Part shown: in pieces, positions 1-11,615 of the stretch
How the letters are laid out: each line of letters opens with the position of its first letter
How positions within the stretch are numbered: the first letter of the stretch is position 1
Assembly: GCA_022606135.1 (NCBI GenBank)
Contig: JABYQN010000007.1
Location: forward strand, 2,170,001-2,234,000
Length of the DNA: 64,000 nucleotides
Origin: Fomes fomentarius
Lineage: Eukaryota; Basidiomycota; Agaricomycetes; Polyporales; Polyporaceae
Direction of reading: 5' to 3'
Position numbers and translations under genes: made by a program
Notes under the pieces: model-generated
Told to the model about the DNA's origin: nothing
The model's input: only the letters and a program-made list of their open reading frames with translations
Database searches by the model: none

Positions 1-1035
1 CTCGCCCCCACGCTGTCCGCACGATGTCTTGCCCGTGCGCGCCCGTTCGCTGAATCCCGCCCGCGCGAGTTGGACCGAGAACGAGAGCTCACCGCGCCAT
101 ACTTCACGGAAGCTTTCCGCAGTGTATGCCCATAGTTCGCTATATCAAGCATCTCCTGGCGCCGAGCCACGCGCAGCTCCCCCACGCCTCCATTACGGGC
201 GACGTCTCCACGGTACCAGTGTTCAAAAGGGTGCTCTTCAGAGTCAGTGGACATCCGTTCGGGCGGCGTCTGGAGGCCGTGGTCGAGATGGCTTAATGAT
301 GAGTTGAGGGAGGCGGGGTTGAAAGGCGCTTGCTCCTGGAAGATGTCTGACACTTTGTGCCGGGGGACACGAACCGTAGAGCGCGACGTTTGTGAGTTCG
401 CTTGCCTCTTCTCCTCAACGGGGTACAGCTGCGAGTCAGAAGGCTCAGTGTAGTGTCGCGAGTAGCTTGCAGAGCCATTCGGGCGACTCGTTGTCCCGTT
501 GTAAGTTGAGGGTGTTTGACTGGACATGCTACCGGTCCGGTTGCGTGAGACAGGAATGCGAGTGCCCTTGGGAGCGTTGACGGGGGATATGGGGCGTGTG
601 TTGTCAGAAACGTACTGGGAATCTGCGGAAAGGGAGGATACGATGGAATACGGCTGTGAAATGGCGCGGGGTCGTCGAGAAGCTGAAGGGAGGGCACCTG
701 AATAGACTCCAGCGGAGAACGAATCCGCTGTTCTAGAGGATTGTAGACTTGGACGGGGAATTGCGCTCGGCTTGGAGAGGGAATTCGACGACGTTGACGT
801 CTCGGGTCTGGCGGCAGCATAATACTGACCTAGCTGGTCTTCGTCCGACGTGATGGAGGCGGCCGAGATGCGTCTCGCAAGTGTGTTGCTTTCGTCCTTG
901 AGACCTGCATACGCGGTCAAAGACAAGTCATTTACGTGGACAGAAAGATTTACGTTTGCGGAGCGCAGGCACAATCACCTCCTCCCAGGTCGGTTCTCGA
1001 GGCAGAGCTGATTGAGCAGTCGCAGTTAAGGCCAT
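1..1035 (-). CDS. Unrecognised Ser-rich protein, 5' part only (runs off left edge)
   Basis: The start is taken as the ATG at 1035 (protein begins MALTATAQSALPREPTWEE). A 49-nt GT-AG intron at 905-953, with a TTGAC branch-like site and a GCAG acceptor, joins it in phase to one frame open from 904 to base 1. That frame encodes about 300 residues: a Ser/Pro/Arg-rich, probably disordered stretch, then a more ordered block with EEHPFEHWYRGDVARNGGVG and MLDIANYGHTLRK, then an Arg/Ser-rich tail continuing beyond the window. The longest single open frame on this strand (293-820) is only a shadow. I do not recognise the family; the HPFEHWYRGDVARNGG block looks conserved and would be the part to search with. 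Function unknown. Confidence 0.6.
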
Positions 1036-1652
1036 TGGCCAGAGGATGAAGAAACTAGAAAGCCAAACAGCGTGGAGACTGCCTTCAGGAAGGGGAAGAA
1101 ACGAGGGACGCGAAGGACAGCGGGGGATGGGACGGTCGTCGTCGTCGTTGCGGGGAGAGAGAGCGTCGAGGGCAACATCGAGCAACGCCGAAGTGGCGGC
1201 TGGCGTTTGTTACGGGTTATTGGTTCCCGCTTGTTATCTCCATCTAATGATCTGGCCTCGGCTAACGCCGGTCCCTTGCAGTCTGGCGCACTAACAACTC
1301 CTGAACGTTCTGAACCTTTGAATGTTGAACCACACATGGCCGCAGTGTCGGCGGAAACGAACACCGACAAGAAAATCCGCTCTAATGACTGTGATTGTGG
1401 CTGGTGCCTGATGACACCTGTATTCACTGACACAACTACATAATTAAGCAGGCTCTAGCAATAAATGTAATGACGGTGCGTGTTCGTTCGTAAGATGCAA
1501 ATAATGAGAGATGCGATGTATGTGTGATGGCAATGGACCAAAAGAAAGACTGCATGATGTGGACCTCGAAAGCAACGGAACGAAAGAGCTATCTGACCGA
1601 AACATGGAAGAGAAGGAAACAAAAACGGTGATATTACATTCCGCACAGATGC
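1036..1652. other. Intergenic, nothing recognised
   Basis: This 617-bp stretch holds the upstream region of the Ser-rich gene and the 3' flank of the kinase gene. The open frames on both strands overlap each other and look like chance. No RNA gene or repeat was seen. Confidence 0.5.
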
Positions 1653-4600
1653 CTAACGCCGATCCTGGCCCTGCCAGACTATCTCGTTCAGCTGCTGCCT
1701 CGAAGACCTGCCATTGAGGAACCCGCCATTCCGTGCCGAGCTTCGCGGGTGGACGCCGTTGGAATGCGCGCCACCCATCGAGCCGGCGGGCGTCCCGGCC
1801 AATGATTCCGAGGCATGGCGTCGCATGCGCTTCGGCGCGATCGCCTTCGACGACTTGGGCGTGTCGATGCCTTTTGAAAGGCGCGCCGAGGGCTTGAGCG
1901 CTGGGGCCAATGTGGGGACTATCTCCCGCGCCAGCTCTCGGACAAGGACAGCGACGTCGTCCTGCGAGAGCTTAGCGACGATGTCATAGATGCCGTAACG
2001 TTCGACCAGGACGGCACGGTTGGGATGCACGTCACAGACCGTCCGTAAGATACGGAGGAGATTCAAGCGCACAACTGCCTTGCTCGAGCCGAGCTTGTCG
2101 ATAAGGCGCTTGAAGAACTGCGACTTCGCAACGCCGATGGTGATGCTGGTGGAAATGCGGAAGATCTTCAGGAAAGGATCAAGGAGGTTCTCGAAGGAGT
2201 TGGCTTTCGCCTGCACGAAGCACCGAAGGAGCGCGTCTAACGACTCTGGCTTCATAAGTTCGTCTTCTATCCTGGCTGTCTCATCTTGCAACCTGTCCAT
2301 GTGTCAGTCTGCGCTAACCACATGAACCACATATGACGTCTTCACTCACCAGGAGAGTATCGACTCGAGTGCACTGACTTGGAAGTAAGGATCTTCCAGA
2401 AGACGCAGGTACATCGATAACCCGTCATGCTGCCATAGAAGGATCCTGCAGCTCTTCCCTGCGCTGGCTAAATCACATAGGATGGGAAGCGCGAACTGCT
2501 TGAGTGGCGAGCTTGACTCGATGATGCGCTTGAGGCTCGTGATGATGCCAGCCTGTGCAGCTTCTTCTTGTCGCGACTTGTTCAGACGGCACAGATTATA
2601 GCACGTTTGGAAGATATGGTTGGACATTTCCTGTTGACCGATCTTGGATGAGCAGTACGGTGGGGAGGACGAAATGATCTGATCGTACCGTGCCGAATGG
2701 CCCCGAACTCTGTTCGTCAAGAATCTTGACCAGGATCTCGATCGCGTTGGCGTTCTGCAGCACCTCGAGGATGGTGGCGTTCATTGATAGATGCTTGACC
2801 GCCTTGAGCATCTGGACCAAGTACTCGGGGTCAAGAAGTTCGCACGCTCTGAGAAGCCCTGTGGTTGTGGCCAACAATATATCATTTCTCAGCTTACTCC
2901 TGGAAGGTGGACGCAAGCCCGCCACTCACGTCGAACAATCTTGCGGGTACCAAGTGCATTCCGGACATGGATATCGGACTGGGACACCTGACAGAACACC
3001 AGAATGATCTGAATGATCTTCTTGTTCATATCTGCAGCGGCCTCCCCGCGACTGGCCATGACGTTCAAGAGCGCCGAGGACAGAGGATCTAGAAGACCTT
3101 CTCGAATGAACATACGGCAAAAGTCGTTCTTCGTCGTGGGACTCTGCAGGTCGAAGACGCTGCAGATACCGTTGAGCGCATGAACGACGAGCTCGGCTTG
3201 CTCCGTGTAATCCTCATCGAGGAGATCGACGAGAACCTTCAAACCGCGACATCTGTGTATAACGTGTCAGCAGGACCCCTTAGAACGCGCGCTAACTGCA
3301 CATACGAGATGAACATCTGCAGCGTCAGGACCGAGGAGTGGCACAGCAACCGGATGAAGTGCGAGGCTTCAGTGCGACATTCCGACGGATACTTCTTGGA
3401 AGTGAAGCCTGTGAAGAGTTTATTTCAAGTGGCCGGTTGCTGGGACGTGTGTTCCACATACCCATGATTACTGGTATTCCGCCGATGAGACAGAAGCTCT
3501 CTAAGAAGCCCATGTCCGCGGTGACGAGCTACCATTCACTGGTAAATATTCAAGCATCTCAGACAACAAGCAGGGACCACTCACCGCGTTAATGATTTGA
3601 AGCAGCTTCATTGTGACATCGCGTGATGTCCTCGACTCCAGAACTTCCAAAATTGCAAGCATACCGTGAGCAGAGACCAACTGTGACTGCATCTCTGGTG
3701 TCTCGAGGATGATATTGAGCTGCCAGTGATGTCAGCTTGCATATAGCCGAGATGCACAACAGGCTCACCAATTGATCGCAAGCATCGCGAAGTTGGAAGT
3801 CTGGCGCTGACGGGGTGAGCTCGTCGATGAGTTGCGTGACAGTATTGGACAGTCGCGCGTATTTGTCACGCTGCAGGTTCGCTTCGAGGTCCTCTTCGTC
3901 GGCATAGCCTTCGTCGATCTGAGATTCATAATCAGCATATATCGACGTAGACCAGTCCAAACAGACAAACCTCTGCGAAGGGATCTTCCTCGTCATCTTC
4001 ATCGCCAAACTATATGCATGACCAGTCAACGCCAAATATGTCGATAGAGCACGAACGACACGCACCCATGACTTGTTCGACAGCCTGGTATTGAGCTGAA
4101 GCGTCTGCATCGGCTGCGCTGATGTCCCGTTCGCCTTCCCAAAGACATCCTCATAGTCTTCGTCGTCGTCCTCCGCATACTTGTCGAAGTCGGCGGCCTG
4201 TAGCCGCCTCGCCTGTTCTCGGCCAAAGGAATCATTGCCCACAAACGAGGATGAGCGTGAGTGTGCACGCGCCGAAGCGGGCCCACTCGCAGGACCAGCA
4301 GAGATGATGCTGAGGGATGGACGTGAGCGCCTGTGAGTCAGCCCAGGCAGAGGCGCGGTCATCGGACCAGGAGAAGGCGGTTGGATACCGAACGTCTTGA
4401 TGTCTTTGGGGTGGAAGAGTCCCCCTCGGACCGAGTTCTTCATCTGCGAAGGCAAGCATGACTGACACGCCAAAAAGCAAGCATGTGCTTGGATATACCT
4501 TGAAATCAGCGACCTTTTCCTGCAACTTTACTTCGTCCTCGTCGAAAACCATATCAGAGTAGTCCTCTGCGATGGGTTCGATCTGCGGCTCAGGAGCCTT

Positions 4601-6675
4601 AGAGACAGGGAGAGGCACGGTAGTTCCGAGACCTGACGGGCTGCGTACAGGCCGTATGGTCTGCGCATTGTCGGTATTATCCTCTTCCACCTGTGGCTTG
4701 TCCAGGGCTGAAATAGATGGATTCAATACTGTGGGATATCTGAATATTAGGATCCCGCCCACTTACCATGCAACTTCGTTAAGGAGATGCCCTCCTCGAA
4801 GTCGTCGTCCCAGTTGTCAGTCTGTTCTTCAGGCTGCTGCAGAATGAATGGCATAGGAAGCGTCTCGCGGATGTGGCCCAAAGGCGCTGGCATGCTTGGC
4901 TTGGACTGAGGCCCGGGCTTCCGGGGAGCCAACAGCATAGATTGCTGGGGGCCGCCTAGCGATGACGACGCTTGCAAAGACGCGATCATGTTCGTAGGCG
5001 AGGGTAAAGGGGACCCTGGTCGCCGAGTCGCTGATGTCTTTCTGTGGCGTTCAGGATGCTTGGACGGACGCGATGGTGCTGAATACCTCGTTCAGCATAG
5101 CCGACACAAAGCAAGCCCACTGCGAAACGTACACTTGAGCGCCTCGTTCCATTCTTGCACCTTCAGCACCGCCTCGTCGTAGTTATAGTTGGAAGGACGC
5201 TTCTCCGGAGCCCCATTTGTGCCCTCTGACGGTCTGTCCCCGTGTTTCTTCGCTGCCTGCTTGCGAGCGGCCATCATCCATGGGTGTCTGAGCAGCTTCT
5301 TCGCTGATACTCGCAAGTTGCAGTCCTTCTGGAAGCAGTGGTAGAGGAAGTCCTTGACTATTGGTGAGGCACCCTCAGGTATTGGCGGGCAGTCGTCCTG
5401 CACTATGCGAAAGAGCGCAGGCATAGGGTCGAGAAAATGATATGGCGGCCTGCCTTCCAGAAGCTCGATGATGGTACAGCCAACACTCCTGTAATCCATT
5501 GTGTTAGTTGCTTCGCTGAAGTACGCATACAAGTCTACTGACCATATATCTGAGGCTGTGGTTGCTCCCGATTGTTCGATCACCTCCGGTGCCACTGTGT
5601 GATGTCGAGGTCAACGCGATATTGTGAAGACGAGAGACATGTACATACTCCAATACGGGCTGCCGACAACAGCATCATCTCGGACAGCTCCCGTCGCCGT
5701 ACTACTGGCAACACCAAAGTCTGCTAACTTAACGCAGCCGTCTTTGTTGGTCAGGATGTTCGCGCCCTTGATGTCCCTGTGGATGACACCCTGGTCATGG
5801 AGATACACGAGTCCTTCGAGGACCTGCGCGATGTATACCCCAACGAGGGTCTCCGGAAACTTGCCAAACTTCTTGCATATATTGTGGAGAGACCCGTTCT
5901 CGCAAAATCTGCGCAGCGGTTCACTGCATGGACTTACGAGTAATCAGGAGTGCACGCACTCTAGTATAATGTACAGATATTCCGGCGTGGTCTCAAAACC
6001 CTTGTACTTGACGATATTGGGGTGCTATATGACGTCAGATGAGCCACTATCACAACCACAATATGGCGACGCGTCGTCGAGGAGTTTACAAAGCATAACA
6101 CAAGAAATGGGCATCACGATGCCGGATACTGCACACTCTCGACAAAGCGTGCATAGCCGAGACCGGCTACGCGGAGGTCCAGACCACGCGCATGGATATT
6201 GCGCGGCGGGTGTCGCGTAGAGGGTTGGTTGAATAGCGGACTGGAGGTGATGGAGAGGGTAGGATAGACAACACTCACGTTCAAGTTCTTCAGCAAATCG
6301 ATCTCGGACTGCGGGACGCGTCTATACGGAGTTGTAACGCCAAGTCGCGCAGGGTACGCACCATAATCTGCCCAATCTCGCTCTTGGGGATGTTACTGAG
6401 CTGAATCTCCTTGATTGCCACCGTCTCACCGGTTGCCCAATTGAGGGCACCTAAACCACGCCTCCATGGTTAGGGACATAGCAAGACCAAGGCGGCGCAA
6501 CACGTACGGTAGACTTGGCCGAACGCGCCCTTGCCCAAGGAATCTCCCAGTTGCTGTATGAAACCCAGTGTCAGGAGCCTCTCCTCGTCGTTCAGATTGA
6601 CCAAGTACGAACATATTCCTTGAGGAGCTTGTTCGAACTGGACCTGGAGCCGGAACTGGATGGTCGGGGAGACAT
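1653..6675 (-). CDS. sepH: Septation initiation network Ser/Thr kinase SepH/Cdc7
   Basis: This is the STE-type protein kinase of the septation initiation network (S. pombe Cdc7, A. nidulans SepH, S. cerevisiae Cdc15), which acts downstream of the Spg1 GTPase at spindle pole bodies to trigger septum formation. The start at 6675 gives [21 protein letters not shown], then an intron leads into the glycine loop ([15 protein letters not shown]). Further motifs follow in order: [33 protein letters not shown] near 5710, and a WMAPE segment split by an intron. After the catalytic domain come a low-complexity stretch with the family-typical WDDDFEEG acidic motif near 4800, and a long helical armadillo-like C-terminal region that is cleanest at 1653-2300. 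More than a dozen short introns are present and no break was found. It is probably a single-copy housekeeping gene, divergent from the MYND gene at 7018. Confidence 0.93.
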
Positions 6676-7017
6676 GATGGAATAGTGATCGTGACGGGCG
6701 TGAAAGAGAGTGAGAATAAGAGACTGAAGCAGGAGATGTTGTGAGCCCAACAGAGACGTTCAGCACGCCGTTGTGAACATTGACCACCGGTCGTTTGACT
6801 TTGGGCGGCGGCCAGGACGTCGTCGAAGATGGAACACTTTAGCAACTGAGCGCGGACGCGTCAATATGGCAACAAAGGTAATTGCACTGTCCGGGGTCCT
6901 TCCTCCCCGAAGGGTCTTAATGATTATCGCGTCGACTTTTCCTGTCTCTTCGACTCTCTTGAACAAAATCGGATCTGTGTGCCACTTACCCGCAAACCAC
7001 TGTCTCAACCTTCAAGA
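6676..7017. promoter_or_regulatory. Shared upstream region of sepH and MYND gene 1
   Basis: About 340 bp separate the two divergent start codons and must hold both promoters. No TATA box or repeated element stands out. Confidence 0.4.
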
Positions 7018-7683
7018 ATGACCCTTCCTTGCTCAGTGTGCTTCCAGGACGCGACACTGGTGTGCTCTGGGTGCAAACTCCAGCGCTACTGCTCGTAAGC
7101 ACTAACTTTACGCCACTGGTGGCACGCGCCGGATTGTCATCAACCACATCTCGAGCTGATATTTCTACTGCCCGATACTAGGGACGCTTGCCAGCTTGCC
7201 AACTGGAAGGCGCACAAGAAAGGATGCAAGATTCAGCAGAAGTTGAACAAGGTCAACGCCGAGCACGACTCCAAGCCTCGCTCTCGCCCGTCTTCGGGGA
7301 TCTGCACTGGCTGTAACGTGAAATTCCGTGAAGATTATCCCTGTGAGGGCTTGTGCTCGAAGTGCGGCTATGCGGCATGCGAATCGTGCGTCTGCCATGA
7401 CAGCAGGGGTGAGTGGCCATCGTACCACGAACCCCACTGACGTCTCACTCGTTCTTGAGTAGGTACTTGTTTCTGTGCGGGTTCGAACTTTGACCGCAAG
7501 TACTGCGAGATGGAGCCTCAGTGGTATCACACGGATGGCAATGGCAGAGCATACACCGGAGATCGTCACCCGGACCCATTCGATGGACCGTATCGGGACG
7601 AAGTCTATGAGCCGGAGCCGAGGGCTTGCAACAATTGCGGCAAAGTCACGAAGGTATTCAAAGCGGAGTATCGCCGACCCTGA
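7018..7683 (+). CDS. MYND-type zinc finger protein 1
   Basis: Three exons (7018-7094, 7182-7408, 7463-7683) join in phase to give 174 residues. The N-terminal 40 or so residues form a MYND finger: CSVC, then CSGC, then RYCS and C, ending HKKGC. It is followed by two further Cys-rich clusters (CTGC...CSKCGYAACESCVCHDSRG and CNNCGKV) around a conserved WYHTDGNGRAYTGDRHPDP block. MYND fingers are protein-interaction modules. The C-terminal half is not a family I can name, but it is shared almost residue for residue in layout with the second MYND gene at 18498-19450, including both intron positions. The stop lies 120 bp from the stop of HET gene A, in convergent orientation. Confidence 0.85.
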
Positions 7684-7802
7684 TCCACAAGTCTCTCTAA
7701 GTTCTTTCCAATGACTGTATGTGTACACTACGAAACATCGAAATGTGACTGGTATTCAACGGCTACTATCTCCTCATGGTAGAATATGTACATGCCCGAT
7801 GT

Positions 7803-10800
7803 TCATGTTAACACGATACGCGCTGACGTGAACCTCCCTTCGACCATGATCATGCCGCGTTCTCTCCACTCTGGGGTGAATGACTCGGGTTTGACCTGTG
7901 TGCGCACCGCCGAAACTGGTACATGTAGCAGAGCCTCACACACCACCGAAGCAGCATCCAGGGCGACATCACAGGCAACAGCCTGAGTCTGGGCGGAATC
8001 GCTAGAACGAATATTGACAGCAACCGCGAGGACATAGGGAGGAGGACTCTCTGACGATAGAGCCTCCAGGCCATCGACGGGACCTGGATGAACGATTATC
8101 CCGTTTGCGAGGACTGCTCCTTGGCCTGCGGCCTCCATGAGCGTAGACACGAGGTAAGCTGTACCCTTTCCTGGCCAATTGATGACGAGGTGGGTGTCTC
8201 TGTCAGGTCTACTGAACGCGACGGGTTCGGGAAAGGAGACTATCGTGAACGTCTGCTCCGTTACTAGGCCATGAGGGGTACATTCGGCCATGCCCATGTG
8301 ATCATGTTCCATATCCAGCCGTGTCAGGGTGCGCGGTGCCCATTGGAAGCCAGAGCATTCAAGTTTGGGTCCTGGCTGGAAGACGATGGCTGCAGGAATA
8401 TTCTTGACTTCGAGGTACAGGACTCTCATACGCTCGTCGGCCCCTTCTACCTCGAGCAACTTCTGGGCGTCGATCCCGAGAAGCCCGGCGATCGCCAACG
8501 TCTCGTCTTCGGCATTGCTGGCGGTGCGGTTACGCAGCAACTTGACGATATCCGTGAAGGAATATGCACCCTCGATATTAGGACGCTCCAGCAATGACAG
8601 GAGAGAGGGAGAAACGTAGAGATGCATGAAAGGATCACGATAAATGGGTCCCAGGGCCGACGACGGCACGACTTCCTTGCAAGAAGCGAGGAGATCTTTG
8701 AGGTGTGCAATGGAAACCAGGCCATCAACGCATTCAAAGTAGACTTCCCGCGCGAGTAACCCCTCCGGTAGGGTCCAGACGCGATGCATCCACGGAGACA
8801 ACGCAAGTCGCAAGATGAGCTCCTTTGGGGGCGTTTTGATGGAAAGCTGCCGGATCGTGGCATCGAGGACGAGAACATTTTCCGCTCGCCGATACGTGGC
8901 TGCCATCAGATCAATCGCTCTATAGCGCAGCGCCTTGCTGTCAGAGACACAGAGCGAATCTATCCAGAATGCCCCGTCCGGAACGAGCAGGCGGGCAAGA
9001 CTCGCAATACGCGCAACTTGACATGTCAGTAGTCCCACTTCCGCCGTGCTTCCGAGCCCATCGGCCCAGACATGAGAGATTGCAACGAAGGGTCCGTCCT
9101 CCGCATCGCGGACAGTGAGATTGCGACCGTCATACAGCATCGCCGGGATCTTGCCAGAGGAGAGGAGCTCGGATATGCGATCGCGGGAGGGGATAAGGAG
9201 GGTGCAGGGGGAACCAGGGCAATCTGACGCGTGCTCCGTCTCGTAAGTCGCGAGACTCAGCGTGTAAGCTTCGCAGCACTCGCGGGTGCAGGCTGTGTGA
9301 TCCTTGGCAGAGCCAGCGATGAGCGGAGGGGAAAGAGTTGTTGCATAGGCCAGTGCACAAAGCGCAGACATCTGGCAAGAGTGGGACAGATACGGGCACC
9401 ATCCCTTGGTCACCATCATTTCTCTGTACTTTGTATCCGACGCGGGCAAAGCATCGCTGAAGGAGGGCAGATCCACGCGTTCACAGCTGGCAGCCACGGT
9501 CGCGTCACATAGCGATTCCAACGCCTCAGTGAGCGTGGCCAGGCTACAGAAGATCGTCTCGAGCTCATCTTGGGTGAGCCGTCTGGCACCGGGAATCTCA
9601 GCTTTTTCGTTCTGAGCCTGCTCGCGGATGGCCAACTTCGCGCCTTTGAGTTCTCGTCTGGCATCTTCGATCCATCGACAGACTGCGGACGGATGCGTGA
9701 CGGAGGCTCGGCCGAATAGCCAGAACCAGACGAGTCGTGACACCTTTGCACTGGTCAGAATACAGGAACCGTCTGGACGACGTGTCAAGAGGGCAGACTC
9801 TGGTATCCTAAAGCCGAAAAGAGCCTCGAGAGTTCCAAACGTAAGCGCAGACTGCCAGAGCGGGAGGTGCTCTGTCGCAGACCTGGCGGTACGAAGGCGG
9901 ATCCAGACGTACGCGCTGAGTTTCTGAGCACGACAGTAGCCATCGTGGCGACCACCTAACCAGAGCATGTCTGGGAAGTAGAAGAGATCGTCGCGGGCCG
10001 AGGGTTTGATATCATCTAAAGCGACACTTATGGAGTCTATGATATCGCCGAGAATGAGCGAGATGTGCGCAATGAGCCAAACATAGTAGAGTGCCGACTC
10101 ACCGCCCAGAAGGGCGCGATTCCTGTAATCCGCCGTACTCGACCACCTTGACCAGGGCATGGGTGACCACAACGCCTTCTCCAGTTTCGATTCGTGCATC
10201 TTCCACACCGTTTCCAACGCTTGATAAAAGCTAGTTGTGTATTGAATCAGGTGTACCTCGTCATCCGCTCGGGTATCCGAATCCCCTCGTTCGTCCAAAG
10301 TTTCGGTCACGGAATCGAGCAGACGCTTGTCAGTTGAATCTCCTACTCCGTTGACCTCGGTGACGACCCTGAAGAGATCGTTCATTAAAAAACGGATCGC
10401 CGTGGAGTGCTTGTGCTGGTCCCTGTAAAAGATTGCAGGGTCGCGGCAACAGACAAGGCAATCAAGCAGAGGTTGAGGGAGCAATGGAGGGGCGGAGTGC
10501 GTCGTCATGAAGTGCCGTGAAAACAGGGAATCAACCAGGTCTATGAAAATGCTGTAGAGCTGCGATGGGGATGCATTACGGTTGCGAGCGAATTCCTGCG
10601 CCGCAGTATAGACCAGACCATATTCTTCTTCGCCCGGGTGCCATAGAGTCAGCACGGCCATCCCGGGGGATACGTCTGCTCCTTCAAGTTGGGAGGGATG
10701 GGATGCGCTAGTAGTGTCGTGCGGAGCATCCTACCGGGTTGAGAAGATTGTTAGGAATATACAGTGCTATGCGCCGCGATCCGTGTACTTACGCGAGTCC

Positions 10801-10816
10801 TAGATTCCGACTCCAT
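7803..10816 (-). CDS. HET-domain protein, paralogue A
   Basis: HET domains occur in fungal heterokaryon-incompatibility and related immune-like proteins. The start at 10816 (MESESRTR) plus a 62-nt intron (10731-10792) leads in phase into one long exon, 983 residues if nothing else is removed. The HET core is in the middle: FVAISHVWADGLGST, WIDSLCVSDSKALR, then WMHRVWTLPEGLLA. The last motif normally reads W-T-x-Q-E and here reads TLPE, while paralogue B keeps TLQE. The N-terminal third contains a Cys cluster (LLDCLVCC) shared with B. A 66-nt stretch at 10037-10102 looks like a further intron without stop codons; if spliced the protein is 961 residues. Tandem with paralogue B. Confidence 0.88.
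10037..10102 (-). other. Candidate stopless intron in HET gene A
   Basis: The stretch begins GTGAGTCGG and ends ATCATAG, is 66 nt (a multiple of three) and has no in-frame stop, so it reads through. Paralogue B has a 55-nt GT-AG segment at the matching place that must be removed to keep frame. If retained here it adds 22 mostly hydrophobic residues (ESALYYVWLIAHIS...). Confidence 0.55.
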
Positions 10817-11615
10817 GTTGAGGTGACACACTCAACAAAGGGTTGAACTGGGGGTTGAGCCTGAAGGTGGTGAGGGTGAAAAAGAAAGTGTGAAAAGGAG
10901 ATTCTGAAGAAATGAAATGTTCTGGTATCGGTAGTCGTGGCTGTGGAAGGTGTCAACCTTTACAAGATTTACGGCATACCAGTCACCGCCTCCAAACGGA
11001 TGCAAATATCAATATTGGCGTGCGGGGAATAAGATACCGTTAGCCGAATGATAGTACTGTATAGCCTTGATTACATGACACCACCGAACGTATGTGCCCA
11101 CCTTGCCAGAGCGAAGCTGTATTAGTGCTCAGATGATGAATGGCAGGATGTCTCCCGGGCCGAGACTCAAAGCCGCCTCATGAAAGCAATCGAAAAACGT
11201 CGTCAGGACTCAGATTGAAGCAGCAGAGTGGTATTTTGGTTGTAGTGTCGTCGACTCGTCGCGGTACCTGAGAGGGAACTGCCGGCCATCAAGCGCGCGC
11301 ACGACGAAATCCAATAAGCTGGCTCGTTACGCTTACCAGCCTTTTCGCGTCCCATAGTACGCTGCAGGCTACAGCGCAAGACACGTCGCTCTCTAGGTCT
11401 CTCCTTCAAATTCTCTCCTTCAAATTGCAATATCTCTGCGCTGACTATCGGATTGGATTGAATGCTTCACGCGTTATATAATGAATCATATGATGCTGCT
11501 GGCACTGGCAATTCAATTCGGAGTACGAGACGGGACCTATCGTAACGATAGGAAGACGGATGCACCGACGCCGGCTATATACATGACTCGGGGGTGTATA
11601 ATCATATGAGGAAAT
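10817..11615. other. Spacer between HET paralogues
   Basis: About 800 bp hold the HET A promoter and the HET B 3' end. The minus-strand open frame at 11203-11430 has no family features and is probably chance. No repeat was seen. Confidence 0.45.
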
